64,000 nt of DNA from CBDBKE01 sp965218055 (GTDB lineage Bacteria > Acidobacteriota > Terriglobia > JAJPHL01 > JAPKYU01), in NCBI GenBank assembly GCA_965218055.1, contig CBDCKA010000002.1, forward strand, positions 186,001 through 250,000, written 5' to 3'. The translations under genes and the position numbers were made by a program. Numbering within the stretch: position 1 is the stretch's first letter; the number at the start of each line of letters is the position of its first letter. The notes under the pieces were generated by a model that saw only the letters and a list, made by a program, of their open reading frames with translations, did not search any database and had not been told where the DNA came from. Shown one piece after another: positions 44,811 to 54,342 of this stretch.

Positions 44811-45923
44811 CTAATGGACAAAGCGGCGCAGCCGGACGTTGTTCACCAGGCCGAGCGCCATAAACGTAAACACCACAGAAGAGCCGCCATAGCTCATCAG
44901 CGGCAGTGGAATGCCGGTGATCGGCATGAAGCCGATCACCATCCCGACATTCACCAGAATGTGGAACAGAAGCACACCCACCACTCCCATGATGATGAAC
45001 ACACCGGCGCGGTCGGGAGCCGTCTGGGCGTTGTGGATGAGCCTCATCAAGACCATGAAATACAGGAGCAGCGCGGAAAGAACCCCGAAAAAGCCGTGCT
45101 CCTCGGCAAAGGCCGAAAAGATGAAATCGGTGTGGGGCACCGGGAGAAACCACAACTGAGTCTGGGTCCCTTTCTTGGTGCCCTGGCCCCAAAGGCCCCC
45201 CGATCCCACCGCAATCTTGGATTGCGTCAACTGGTATCCGCCTTTCAGCGGGTCCTTCTCCGGATAGACGAACGAAATGAGTCGCCCTTTCTGGTAAGGC
45301 TTCAGCCCATAGGTCCAAGCGACGGGCATGGTGAGCGCCAACAGCACCGCGAGGACTGCTATGTGTTTCAACCGAATCCCAGCCAGCAGTACAGCCATCA
45401 TCACGATGGGAGCATAGGTAAGGGCGGTACCCAGGTCGGGCTGCAACAAAACCAACCCCATCGGTACGCCGCCCAGCAGTCCCACCTTGATCAGGTCCGG
45501 GGTGCTTACCCGACCCTGGCGAGATTCGCTGAAATATCTCGCCATGGCCAATATTAGCACCAGCTTGACGAACTCTGACACTTGAAAGTGAAAGCCGCCA
45601 GCCAGCGGAATCCAACGCCGCGAGCCCAGCACCTTGCGACCCACCACCAGCACCAGCACCAGCAACCCCACCGAGACCAAATACATCGAGGGGACCTGCT
45701 CCAGCAGGGTGTGGTAGTCAATCAGGCTCATCACGTACATCAAGACCAGGCCAGCCAAGATCCAGTAGATCTGCCTCTCGTAGGCTCCGGCGAACTTGGT
45801 TCGGTAGGTGGCGCTGTAGATCTCCATCAACCCCAGGGCGGAGATCAGCAGCACCAGGCCCAGCAGGAACCAGTCCATCCTTCTGAACCAGTCCACCCCT
45901 CTGTAGCTGATGTAATTAGACAC
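44811..45923 (-). CDS. rodA: RodA, rod-shape peptidoglycan polymerase (SEDS)
   Basis: 370 residues with about ten membrane helices. SEDS signatures include ILAGLVLMYVMSLIDYH, QVSEFVKLVLILAMARYF and the C-terminal PITGIPLPLMSYGGSSVV. It makes glycan strands with PBP2 (upstream gene) during cell elongation. The first start is GTG 45921-45923, inside an 18-bp direct repeat and without a ribosome site. An ATG a dozen codons in (MDWFLLG) is an alternative. Confidence 0.92.
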   Translation of the reverse strand: MSNYISYRGVDWFRRMDWFLLGLVLLISALGLMEIYSATYRTKFAGAYERQIYWILAGLVLMYVMSLIDYHTLLEQVPSMYLVSVGLLVLVLVVGRKVLGSRRWIPLAGGFHFQVSEFVKLVLILAMARYFSESRQGRVSTPDLIKVGLLGGVPMGLVLLQPDLGTALTYAPIVMMAVLLAGIRLKHIAVLAVLLALTMPVAWTYGLKPYQKGRLISFVYPEKDPLKGGYQLTQSKIAVGSGGLWGQGTKKGTQTQLWFLPVPHTDFIFSAFAEEHGFFGVLSALLLYFMVLMRLIHNAQTAPDRAGVFIIMGVVGVLLFHILVNVGMVIGFMPITGIPLPLMSYGGSSVVFTFMALGLVNNVRLRRFVH

Positions 45924-45940
45924 TGTAGCTGATGTAATTA
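45901..45940. repeat. 18-bp direct repeat at the rodA start
   Basis: CTGTAGCTGATGTAATTA occurs at 45901-45918 and 45923-45940, a 22-bp period. The first copy encodes the first RodA codons, the second lies in the leader. A small tandem duplication. Confidence 0.7.
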
Positions 45941-45966
45941 AATATAGCTGCTTGCGGCAGAGGGCA

Positions 45967-47841
45967 TCAGGGCGCCAGCGCGGCCGGTGTGCCCATCTGG
46001 CTGACGGCCACTTGTTGTGGCTTCTGAGGCTGCCGTTTCTCCCAGTAGGTCTTGATCACCTCACGCACAATTGGAGCAGCCAGGTATCCATGCCCTCCGT
46101 GCTCAAGCAGGCAAACCACCACAATCTCCGGATTGCGCCGGGGGGCCGCGCCCACAAACCATGCATTATCTTTCAGATTCGAGGCACCACTGGCACTGGC
46201 AACCTTTAGGCTGGCCAGCTGTGCAGTCCCGGTTTTCCCAACCACGTCCACCCCCTCTATGCGCGCCCGCCGACCGGTGCCCCCAGGCTCGTTGACCACT
46301 CCATACATGCCCAGGGTAACCTGTCCAATCGTTCCTTCGCGCAGGGGAAAGCGCCATACCTCGTCCAGGTCTGTGTCCAGGTCCGCGTCCAGGTTGGTGC
46401 CGGGACGGTGGCGCTGAATTTCGGAGGAGAACACCAAACGGGGGCGCCGGAAGACCCCGCCGGAGGCAATCCCCCCGACGCCGTAAGCCAGCTGCAGCGG
46501 TGTCATCGCCACCGACCCCTGCCCGATGGCGACCGAGATGGTCTCGCCGGCATGCCATTTTTTCCGAAACAGCCGCCGTTTCCATTCCGGCGAAGGCATC
46601 ACGCCTTCCTCCTCATAAGGCAAATCGATTCCGGTGGGAGAGCCCAGACCGAGTCGCTGGGAATAATAGGCCATTTTTTCGATACCCAGGCGGCGGCCGA
46701 CATTGTAGAAGAACACGTCGCAGGATTGGACGATGGCGCGGTGGAGAGTCATACGGCCGTGCCCGCCTTTGCGCCAGCACCGGAAGTACCGCCCATAGAA
46801 AACAGCGCCTCCAGAACAATAGAAGCTCGTTTTCTCCGTGAGGACATCCTCCTCCAAGGCCGCCGTTGCCAGAAAGATCTTATAGACGGAACCTGGAGCC
46901 AACTGGGCCTGAATGGCACGGTTCAGCAACGGCAGGTCGGGATCCTGGGTAAGGCGAGTCCATTCTTTGTCGCTGATTCGGACAGCAAAATCGTTCAGAT
47001 CATAGGCCGGGCGGCTAACCAAAGCCAGAACCTCCCCGCTGCGAGGGTCCAGCGCCACCAGGGCGCCCTTCTTGTCCTCCATGGCAACTTCGGCCGCCAC
47101 CTGCAGATCCAAGTCGAGGGTCAGCCGCAGCGGTTGTCCGCGCACGGCGGGTTTCTCATCCAGCCGCCCCACCTCGCCGCCAATACTGTTGACGATGACG
47201 CGCCGAAAACCGTCCTTCCCCATCAGTATGTCGTTGTACTGCCGTTCCAAGCCGTTTTTGCCCACGATAGCGCCAGGGCGGTAGCCTGCGAATTCCGCGC
47301 GGTTCAGCTCGGCCTCGCTGACCTCACCCAAATAGCCGAGGACATGCGCCGCGAAGCCACCACGCGGGTAGAGGCGCCGTTGCACCATCACTGCCTCCAG
47401 CTCCGGCAGGTCATCGCGGTGCGCCTCCAGGAAAGCCAGGTCCCGGGAGGTAGCGTCCTCCCGGATGACGACAGGCTCATAGGGCGGCGCAGTACGGAAC
47501 CGATGCAGTCGAGCCTGAAGTTCCTTCAGCGGGATTCGGAGTCCGGTGGCGATCAGCGGAAGATTCCTGTGATTCCTCATTTGCTCGCGCAGGAGCAAGA
47601 TACTGAACGAAGGATAGCTGGAGACGATGACGCGTCCTTCGCGGTCCAGGATGCGGCCGCGCGGCGCCAGAATCGGCAGGTTTTTTACACGGTTCTGCTC
47701 GGCCAGTGCGGTGTAATACTCCGGCCGCTGGATCTGAAGCTGCCAGAACCCGGTGGCCAGCAGCAGAAAGATGCCCAGGGTCAGATACTGGACAAGCGCG
47801 ATCTTGTATTGGGCAAACTTAGTGTCGCCGAGCTCGAACAT
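45967..47841 (-). CDS. mrdA: Penicillin-binding protein 2 (elongation transpeptidase)
   Basis: 624 residues. N-terminal membrane helix (YLTLGIFLLLATGFWQLQI), the dimerisation domain with LAPRGRILDREGRVIVSSYP, then the transpeptidase. The catalytic serine is in GSVYK near residue 317, the second motif SCD near 372 (PBP2 enzymes carry SxD), and KTGTAQ near 535. It crosslinks lateral-wall peptidoglycan with RodA. Gene order mreB-mreC-mreD-mrdA-rodA supports it. Confidence 0.93.
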   Translation of the reverse strand: MFELGDTKFAQYKIALVQYLTLGIFLLLATGFWQLQIQRPEYYTALAEQNRVKNLPILAPRGRILDREGRVIVSSYPSFSILLLREQMRNHRNLPLIATGLRIPLKELQARLHRFRTAPPYEPVVIREDATSRDLAFLEAHRDDLPELEAVMVQRRLYPRGGFAAHVLGYLGEVSEAELNRAEFAGYRPGAIVGKNGLERQYNDILMGKDGFRRVIVNSIGGEVGRLDEKPAVRGQPLRLTLDLDLQVAAEVAMEDKKGALVALDPRSGEVLALVSRPAYDLNDFAVRISDKEWTRLTQDPDLPLLNRAIQAQLAPGSVYKIFLATAALEEDVLTEKTSFYCSGGAVFYGRYFRCWRKGGHGRMTLHRAIVQSCDVFFYNVGRRLGIEKMAYYSQRLGLGSPTGIDLPYEEEGVMPSPEWKRRLFRKKWHAGETISVAIGQGSVAMTPLQLAYGVGGIASGGVFRRPRLVFSSEIQRHRPGTNLDADLDTDLDEVWRFPLREGTIGQVTLGMYGVVNEPGGTGRRARIEGVDVVGKTGTAQLASLKVASASGASNLKDNAWFVGAAPRRNPEIVVVCLLEHGGHGYLAAPIVREVIKTYWEKRQPQKPQQVAVSQMGTPAALAP

Positions 47842-47900
47842 CTCTAGAAAGCCCGCCGGAAAAGCAACGATCCCGAAATGAACAAGTTGGACCCCGGAGC

Positions 47901-47933
47901 CCCGGGCCCTGCTTGCATTGTAGCAGGCCCGGG
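47901..47933. other. GC-rich hairpin upstream of mrdA
   Basis: CCCGGGCCCTGCT (47901-47913) pairs with AGCAGGCCCGGG (47922-47933), one bulge, 8-nt loop. It lies in the 184-bp gap between mreD and mrdA. No U-run follows, so it may modulate read-through or RNA stability within the operon. Confidence 0.45.
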
Positions 47934-48025
47934 CCGGCTCAGCTCAACCCCGGAGGCCCGGATCGTTAAAAGTGTACCTTTTTGAACTGGAGCCTTGGAA
48001 GAAGAACAAACGGGACAAAGAACGT

Positions 48026-48550
48026 TCAGACCGGCTTTCTGAGCCGATCCATCAGCTTGAAAAGCAGCACGGCCAGGATCGCGTTGATCAGGGCGACTGC
48101 CAGACTGCGCACGCCAGGCATGCTCACTGCTTTCTGCAGCAAGACCTGCTGCAGCAGCAGGAACAACCCCAGATGAATGTAATAGAACACGAACACCACC
48201 ACCAGCCGTATCCCCGGGTGTTCCGTATCAATCCGGGTGCTGAGCGAGGATGCGGCGTAGCCCACAACGGTTTTCACCATCCCAAACAGACCGATGGGCC
48301 CGTGGCCCAGGCTATCTTGTGCCAGACCGATTGCGGCGCCCACCAGCATCCCGGAAATCTGACTGCGGCGGCTGAGAGCGAAATATACGGTCACAAGCAG
48401 GGGCAGGTCCAGGACCGATGCGGTGGGGAACCACAGCGGGAGGTAGCCCTGCAACCACAGGGCCAGCAGGGCAATCAGGATGACCGCCCAAGGAGGAAAC
48501 CGGTACGCCTCCACACGCAACTCGGATCGCGCGGGAACCGCAAACTTCAC
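48026..48550 (-). CDS. mreD: MreD rod-shape membrane protein
   Basis: 174 residues with several membrane helices (FPPWAVILIALLALWLQGYL; LPLLVTVYFALSRRSQISGM; ATGs in typical MreD order), including GLAQDSLGHGPIGLFGMVKT, a typical MreD stretch. Its start overlaps the mreC stop (48547-48550). Links the MreB cytoskeleton to wall enzymes. Confidence 0.85.
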   Translation of the reverse strand: MKFAVPARSELRVEAYRFPPWAVILIALLALWLQGYLPLWFPTASVLDLPLLVTVYFALSRRSQISGMLVGAAIGLAQDSLGHGPIGLFGMVKTVVGYAASSLSTRIDTEHPGIRLVVVFVFYYIHLGLFLLLQQVLLQKAVSMPGVRSLAVALINAILAVLLFKLMDRLRKPV

Positions 48551-49812
48551 TGCTGCGGGGGACTCTCTGCAGCTGGAAGCCGCTCATCAGAGGGCTCCGC
48601 AGGAGCAGTGGTGGGAACCGGTTGGCTGCCAGGACGGGCAGACGACGCCTCCGCTTCGACTTCGGCGTTCGCTGGTTCCAGCGCTTCCGCCGGCTTGGGG
48701 GCTTCGGAAGGTTTGGGAACAACGGAAGGGGAGGGGGCCCGCGGTTGGGGGGGAACCAAGGCTCGTTTCTGATCCTTGCCCTTGTGCACTTGTGCAGTGC
48801 GGTAGGCTTCGAGCAGCTTGTCAGCATCCGTCTCAGGTCGGTTGCCAGCCCTCGTTACTGCTGCCGGTGCTGCCGGTTGGGCTTCGGGCTCGGTCGTTGC
48901 TGCAGCGACTGGCGGAACGGCTGCCATGGCAGTGGCCCCAGACCGCCGAGGCGAGGTCCCTGCGGCGACCGGCCCTTCAGCTCTGGAAGGAACCTGCCGC
49001 CCAGCGCCACGCACGACAACCAGTACTTCCTCCAGCCGGTTCAGCTGCGCCGAGGGCTGCACCTGGATTTCGTGGAACACCCGGCCCGGTTTGACCGAAG
49101 TGACCGTGCCGACCGGCAGGCCCTTGGGATAGATTAGATCCTCACCTGAGGTCAGCACGCGCTCGCCCACTTCCACGCTCTGGTCGTTCACGACATAGGC
49201 CAGTTGGCAAAAGAAGCCGCCGGAACCCAGCGCAGCCCCGTGCACTCGCGACTTTTCCAGTAGGGCACCAACGCCGCTGTCCGGATCTGTGATCACCAGC
49301 ACTTGGGCTGAGCCCCAAAACACCCGGTGCACCTTGCCGACGATCCCGTCGGGGGTGATCACCGGCATGTTGGGCCGAATTCCAACTTCGCTGCCTTTGT
49401 CAAGAAACAGCACGCGAGACGTTTCCGAAGCACTGGAACCGATAACTTGGCAAGCTACGGTGGAGAAGGGGATTCGGCTGCCCAGTTGCAAAACTTGCTT
49501 CAGCCGGCTAGCTTCCCGGGCTTCCTCCTGCAGGAGGTGGTGGGAGAGCTTCAGCCGGCCAATCTCTTCGGTCAGGCGATGGTTCTGCTGCCGTGCCTGG
49601 CGTAGGTCCACGTAATCGCGCCACACACCGACCAGGCCGCGGATGACGCTGCTGGAGGCTTTCTCCACCGGCGCAATCACCGCCACCGCCCAGATGCGGA
49701 TGAGCGGGACGTCCTTGCCGCGTTTCACCTGAAAGGCCAACAGGACCAGTTGCAGAAACAGGACCGCAACCAGCACTGCGGCGTTGCGGTGCCGGCTTAG
49801 CAGACTATTCAT
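48547..49812 (-). CDS. mreC: MreC rod-shape protein
   Basis: 421 residues from ATG 49810-49812 (MNSLLSRHRNAAVLVAVLFL). An upstream in-frame ATG at 49845 has no better support. It has one membrane helix, a coiled coil (RQARQQNHRLTEEIGRLKLS), then the MreC beta domains (VIGSSASETSRVLFLDKGSE; RVLTSGEDLIYPKGLPVGTV). A C-terminal Pro/Ala/Glu-rich tail of about 140 residues is longer than in E. coli. Periplasmic scaffold for PBP2/RodA. Confidence 0.9.
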   Translation of the reverse strand: MNSLLSRHRNAAVLVAVLFLQLVLLAFQVKRGKDVPLIRIWAVAVIAPVEKASSSVIRGLVGVWRDYVDLRQARQQNHRLTEEIGRLKLSHHLLQEEAREASRLKQVLQLGSRIPFSTVACQVIGSSASETSRVLFLDKGSEVGIRPNMPVITPDGIVGKVHRVFWGSAQVLVITDPDSGVGALLEKSRVHGAALGSGGFFCQLAYVVNDQSVEVGERVLTSGEDLIYPKGLPVGTVTSVKPGRVFHEIQVQPSAQLNRLEEVLVVVRGAGRQVPSRAEGPVAAGTSPRRSGATAMAAVPPVAAATTEPEAQPAAPAAVTRAGNRPETDADKLLEAYRTAQVHKGKDQKRALVPPQPRAPSPSVVPKPSEAPKPAEALEPANAEVEAEASSARPGSQPVPTTAPAEPSDERLPAAESPPQQ

Positions 49813-49858
49813 GGAAGCGCTGCCCCAATGGGTCCGCCGATCCATCTCGTTCGATGGC

Positions 49859-50884
49859 TCATTCGATGGACACCTTTCGCAACAGCTTGAAATCGCTGAG
49901 CATCTTGCCGGTGCCTAAGGCCACCGAAGCCAGTGGGTCGGCGGCGATGGAAACGGGTAGTCCAGTTTCCTCTCGAATGCGCCTGTCCAGGTTCTTCAGC
50001 AGCGCGCCGCCGCCGGTCAGCACGATGCCGCGGTCGCTGATATCGGCCGACAGCTCCGGCGGCGTGCGTTCCAGCGCCACCCGAATGGAATTCATAATCG
50101 TCGAGACGCACTCCGACAGCGCCTCGCGAATCTCGCTGTCGTCGACGGTGATGGTTTTGGGCACGCCTTCAACCAGGTTGCGCCCTTTGATTTCCATCGT
50201 CAGGGGTTTTTCCAACGGGTAAGCGGAGCCGACCTCGATCTTGATTTGTTCGGCCGTGCGCTCGCCGATCAGCAAATTGTACTTCCGCTTCAAGTAATGC
50301 ATGAGAGCTTCGTCCATCTCGTTGCCTGCTACCCGCACCGAGCGGCTGTAGACGATTCCGGACAGGGAGATGACGGCGATGTCGGTGGTGCCCCCACCGA
50401 TATCCACGATCATGTTGCCGCCGGCCTCAGAAATGGGCAGCCCGGCGCCGATGGCCGCCATCATAGCCTGCTCAACCAGATGCACCTCGCTCGCCTTGGT
50501 TTGGTAAGCCGACTCCATGACCGCGCGCTTCTCCACCTGGGTGATTTCGCTGGGCACGCTAATGACGATGCGCGGATGCACCAGCATCTTGCGGTTGTGC
50601 GCCTTTTGGATGAAGTAGTTCAGCATCTTCTCGGTGACCTTAAAATCGGCGATCACCCCGTCCTTCATCGGCTTGATGGCCACGATGTTGCCCGGCGTGC
50701 GGCCCAACATCTCTTTGGCTTGCTTGCCCACCGCCTCCACCTCGTGGGTGTTCTGGTTGATGACCACAATCGAGGGCTCGTTCACCACAATCCCTTTTCC
50801 GACGGCGTACACCAGGGTATTGGCGGTGCCCAGGTCAATCGCCAGGTCCGAGGAAAAGAGGCTGAACAGCGAGCGGAAACTCAT
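49859..50884 (-). CDS. mreB: MreB actin-like cytoskeletal protein
   Basis: 341 residues. Actin-fold ATP-binding motifs: IDLGTANTLVYAVGKGIVVN (phosphate 1), IVDIGGGTTDIAVISLSGIV (phosphate 2) and ISDRGIVLTGGGALLKNLDR (adenosine). Length is normal. First of the mreBCD-mrdA-rodA cluster. It polymerises under the membrane and directs wall synthesis. 67 bp separate it from the FecR-like gene upstream. Confidence 0.96.
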   Translation of the reverse strand: MSFRSLFSLFSSDLAIDLGTANTLVYAVGKGIVVNEPSIVVINQNTHEVEAVGKQAKEMLGRTPGNIVAIKPMKDGVIADFKVTEKMLNYFIQKAHNRKMLVHPRIVISVPSEITQVEKRAVMESAYQTKASEVHLVEQAMMAAIGAGLPISEAGGNMIVDIGGGTTDIAVISLSGIVYSRSVRVAGNEMDEALMHYLKRKYNLLIGERTAEQIKIEVGSAYPLEKPLTMEIKGRNLVEGVPKTITVDDSEIREALSECVSTIMNSIRVALERTPPELSADISDRGIVLTGGGALLKNLDRRIREETGLPVSIAADPLASVALGTGKMLSDFKLLRKVSIE

Positions 50885-50951
50885 CGTCTACCCTGCTCCA
50901 AGAGACTCCCCCACCCCGGGATGGAAGCAGACCACCCGAGTCACCCGTCCC

Positions 50952-52226
50952 CTACTGAATATACACGGTCTTGCGCCGCGTGGCGATTTGACCTTTGGCG
51001 TTCTGTGCGGTAATGGTGATTTGATTGGCACCCGGGTTGGCGAACGGCTGGGTGAAGTGCTTGAATGTGCCGTCGGGAGCGACCGAGAACACCGGCGAAT
51101 CGTTCACGATGACCCGGGCGCCGGGTTCGGTTCTGCCCGCGATCTCGATTACTTTTCCGTGCTGGATGAAGTTGTCCACTTCCAGAAGGATCTCGTCCTC
51201 GGGCAATTGGCGCAGTAAGGTAAACTTGTTGGCGTCACTGGTCTGGCTCTCCCGGTTCTTAGTGTCCAGCGAAGAAACGGCCCAATAGTAGGTGCCCTCG
51301 GGCAGTCCGTTGACTTTCACCGTACTGGAAGCTACGTGGCGGTCATACACCCGACTGGAGAAGATCGGCGAGCTAGAGATCCGGAGCCGGTATGCCTTCG
51401 CCGAGGGGACCGGGGTCCAGGAGAACGTCACCCGGGATGCTTGGCCCTCGGTCGCCACCACCGGAGCCTGGTTGGCCGGTATGAGCAACAGCGGTGGCCC
51501 CATGACCCGCTGCCGGCTCATGCTCCCAGCTTCCCCGCGAAAGGAAACCTGTTCGTAGGTGCCCAGGGTGACCCGCTCGGTTCCGCGTAAGACTTCCGAA
51601 TTCCCCTTCACCAGGGTCAACTGGCTGACCCTCGACTTCGGGTCACTCTTGACGTTCGCCCGGCTATCCTGGCCCATCGTGGCCACGGCGTTAGCAAACA
51701 CGACCTTGGATTCCCCCTGAAATTTTGTCGTGGACAGGTCCACTTGCCCGGAGCTGACCTGGACCGAAACGTTGGTAATGTTCGAATCCTGCATGCTGGA
51801 GTTCTCTTGCACCACGATCAGGGTACCGGGTCGCACCGTATAGACGGTGCCATCGGCGAACGAGAGGCGCGCGACTCCATCCCCTGAAGTCTGCACGACG
51901 TCCCCCTTTTCCAGGGGCAGATCCAGAGAGGCAGCGGCCCACTTCACCTCGTTGGCCTTCTTGACCCGGACGTTGCCGTCAATGTTCAAAAACCGGGCCT
52001 GGCGCTGCTCGAACACCGGCCCGGTGATCACCCGATCAGGGAAAAGCTTGGCGAACGCACGGCGAATCTGTTCGGGGTACAGCAGATACACGACAATTGC
52101 CGCAGCCACCAGCAGGAGCACACCAACCACCGTCACGCTACGGTAGGAGATGGTTCGCCACTCAATCTCTACCCCGTGATCTGATTTCTGCTCTTTCGGC
52201 TCCAGAAACTCAGGGACTTTCGGCAT
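50952..52226 (-). CDS. FecR-domain envelope protein
   Basis: 424 residues. One membrane helix near residues 30-50 (VTVVGVLLLVAAAIVVYLLY), then a FecR-type beta domain (PLEKGDVVQTSGDGVARLSF, FADGTVYTVRPGTLIVV). Fibronectin-like repeats follow (FSWTPVPSAKAYRLRISSSP; EGTYYWAVSSLD), and a C-terminal Ig-like domain (PGARVIVNDSPVFSVAPDG). Probably a surface/periplasmic structural protein. No sigma factor is adjacent, so a classic FecR signalling role is unlikely. Its place before mreB is notable. Confidence 0.75.
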   Translation of the reverse strand: MPKVPEFLEPKEQKSDHGVEIEWRTISYRSVTVVGVLLLVAAAIVVYLLYPEQIRRAFAKLFPDRVITGPVFEQRQARFLNIDGNVRVKKANEVKWAAASLDLPLEKGDVVQTSGDGVARLSFADGTVYTVRPGTLIVVQENSSMQDSNITNVSVQVSSGQVDLSTTKFQGESKVVFANAVATMGQDSRANVKSDPKSRVSQLTLVKGNSEVLRGTERVTLGTYEQVSFRGEAGSMSRQRVMGPPLLLIPANQAPVVATEGQASRVTFSWTPVPSAKAYRLRISSSPIFSSRVYDRHVASSTVKVNGLPEGTYYWAVSSLDTKNRESQTSDANKFTLLRQLPEDEILLEVDNFIQHGKVIEIAGRTEPGARVIVNDSPVFSVAPDGTFKHFTQPFANPGANQITITAQNAKGQIATRRKTVYIQ

Positions 52227-52363
52227 GATCCAGCGAGAATATCCAGCTTCCTTCTGCAGGCGAATGTACCACTGCCGTCGGCCGGCTGCAATAGGTTTTC
52301 CGAGCTGTCATCCGGCTTCCCAAATCTGCATTCTCCCTGCCTGTCTTCTGCTTCCTCCGCTGG

Positions 52364-52678
52364 ATGGTTTGTTACACTAGCCTCATGTGGCCCCGCCTTG
52401 CTCTGGGCGCGATCGGGTTGGTTCTAGTCCGCTACGGGGTAAAGTTTTTCTCCCGTGCCTTGTTTCTGCTGCGCCAAGTGTGGCACGAAGCCATCGGATC
52501 TCTCTTTTTCGTTCTGGCGGTGGTGGGGATTTCAACCACCATTCGGGAATGGCATGCCGGCTTCGGCCACGGTGTCCTACTGGCCCTCATCTTCACGGTG
52601 ATGATGGTCGGGTTCGGCATCACTTCCTTTAGGAGCGCGCGCAAGGCCCGCCAGGAGGGCCAGTCCCGCCATCGGTGA
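52364..52678 (+). CDS. Small three-helix membrane protein
   Basis: 104 residues; a later ATG at 52385 (MWPRLALGAIGLVLVRYGVK) may be the true start. Hydrophobic segments near LALGAIGLVLV, IGSLFFVLAVVGISTTI and VLLALIFTVMMVGFGITSF, then a basic tail (SARKARQEG). No family recognised. Its stop overlaps the mutase GTG start by 4 bp, so both are co-translated. Confidence 0.6.
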   Translation: MVCYTSLMWPRLALGAIGLVLVRYGVKFFSRALFLLRQVWHEAIGSLFFVLAVVGISTTIREWHAGFGHGVLLALIFTVMMVGFGITSFRSARKARQEGQSRHR

Positions 52679-54342
52679 ACACCATGGACGGCTCATCGTC
52701 CCGGGAGAAGACGCCTGCTGGCCGGCAGAAGAAGGCTCCTGGTCCGGAGCACCGGGGGAAATTTTCAACCTCCTCCGGACAGGACCTGGATCCCTACTAC
52801 ACTCCGGAAAACTTGGAAGGGGAAGGCTTCCGGTATGAGACGGAGCTGGACAAGCCGGGCCAGTTCCCCTTCACCCGAGGCCTCTACCCCAACATGTACC
52901 GGGGCCGTCTTTGGACTATGCGTCAGTATGCCGGCTTCGGCACTGCCGAGGAAGCCAATCGCCGCTTCCGCTACCTGATTGAGCAGGGTCAAACCGGCTT
53001 ATCCGTCGCCTTTGACCTGCCCACACAAATGGGAATGGATTCCGACCACCCCCTGGCGGCCGGTGAGGTCGGCAAAGCGGGCGTCGCCATTGATTCGCTC
53101 CCCGACATGGAGCTGCTATTCGAAGCGATTCCCCTGGAGCGGGTTTCGACGTCGCTAACCATTAATGCCACCGCGGCCATCCTGCTGTGCCTGTATGTGA
53201 CCGTCGCACGCAAGCAGGGCGCCGACCTGCGCCAGCTCTCCGGCACGGTGCAAAATGACATTCTGAAGGAGTACATCGCGCGGGGCACCTACATTTATCC
53301 GCCCCGACCGGCGATGCGGCTGGTCACCGACCTGATTGCCTGGTGCCACGGCGAGTTGCCCGAGTGGAACACCATCTCCATCAGCGGCTACCACATCCGC
53401 GAGGCCGGTTCCACGGCTGTACAGGAGGTGGCCTTCACGTTGGGCAATGCACTCTCCTATGTCGAGACCGCGGTGGAGGCAGGCCTCGAAGTCGACCAGT
53501 TTGCCCCGCGGCTCTCTTTCTTTTTCAATGTTCACAACCACCTGCTGGAGGAAGTGGCAAAATTCCGGGCAGCCCGCCGGTTGTGGGCCCGGCTGATGCA
53601 AGAACGCTTCGGGGCGCGGCAGCCGCGCTCGCTGATGCTGCGCTTCCACGCCCAGACGGCGGGCTCCACCCTCACCGCCCAGCAGCCTGAGGTTAACGTG
53701 GTCCGCACTACGCTGCAGGCGCTGGCTGCAGTGCTGGGCGGGGCGCAGTCGCTACACACCAATGCCCGCGACGAGGCCCTGGGTCTGCCCACCCAGGAAG
53801 CTGCCCTGCTGGCGCTGCGCACCCAGCAGGTTCTGGCTCACGAAAGTGGGGTCGCCAATACGGTGGACCCGGTGGCCGGCTCCTACCTCATCGAGCACCT
53901 CACGGGAGAGATCGAGCGGGGCGCCCGCGAATATCTAGAGCGCATCGACGCTATGGGTGGAACCTTGCATGCCATCGAGACCGGCTACATCCAGCGGGAA
54001 ATTCAGGCCGCCGCTTACCAGTACCAGAAAGCCGTGGAAAGCGGCGAACAGGTAGTCGTGGGCGTGAACCGGTTCCGCACCGACACGCAGAAGCCCATCC
54101 CTGTGCTGCGGATGGATCCCCAACTGGAAAGCGCACAGGTGGAGCGCCTGCGCCACCTGCGCGCCACTCGAGCGCCGGCCGCTGCGGCAGCTGCCCTGGA
54201 GGCATTGGAACGCGCCGCGGCCTCCTCCGGCAACCTGATGCCTTTCATTCTGGCCGCGGTGGAGGCCCGTTGCACGGTGGGCGAGATCAGCGCCGCGATG
54301 CGGCGCGTCTTCGGCGAATACCGCGAAACAGTCGTGCTCTGA
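52675..54342 (+). CDS. Methylmalonyl-CoA mutase, catalytic subunit lacking the B12 domain
   Basis: 555 residues, starting at GTG 52675 or ATG 52684. TIM-barrel signatures: YRGRLWTMRQYAGFGTAEEA, GLSVAFDLPTQMGMDSDHPL, HTNARDEALGLPTQEAALLA and ESGVANTVDPVAGSYLIEHL. The tyrosine in NMYRG and the arginine in ARGTYIYPP are kept, as in methylmalonyl-CoA rather than isobutyryl-CoA mutases (family knowledge, approximate alignment). The C-terminal cobalamin domain is absent, so a separate small subunit must exist elsewhere. It interconverts methylmalonyl- and succinyl-CoA. Confidence 0.88.
   Translation: MNTMDGSSSREKTPAGRQKKAPGPEHRGKFSTSSGQDLDPYYTPENLEGEGFRYETELDKPGQFPFTRGLYPNMYRGRLWTMRQYAGFGTAEEANRRFRYLIEQGQTGLSVAFDLPTQMGMDSDHPLAAGEVGKAGVAIDSLPDMELLFEAIPLERVSTSLTINATAAILLCLYVTVARKQGADLRQLSGTVQNDILKEYIARGTYIYPPRPAMRLVTDLIAWCHGELPEWNTISISGYHIREAGSTAVQEVAFTLGNALSYVETAVEAGLEVDQFAPRLSFFFNVHNHLLEEVAKFRAARRLWARLMQERFGARQPRSLMLRFHAQTAGSTLTAQQPEVNVVRTTLQALAAVLGGAQSLHTNARDEALGLPTQEAALLALRTQQVLAHESGVANTVDPVAGSYLIEHLTGEIERGAREYLERIDAMGGTLHAIETGYIQREIQAAAYQYQKAVESGEQVVVGVNRFRTDTQKPIPVLRMDPQLESAQVERLRHLRATRAPAAAAAALEALERAAASSGNLMPFILAAVEARCTVGEISAAMRRVFGEYRETVVL

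Noticed and set aside
46408..47847. 479-residue open frame on the plus strand opposite mrdA
   Set aside because: It mirrors the PBP2 codons, lacks any domain, and PBP2 carries all catalytic motifs. A GC-rich shadow.
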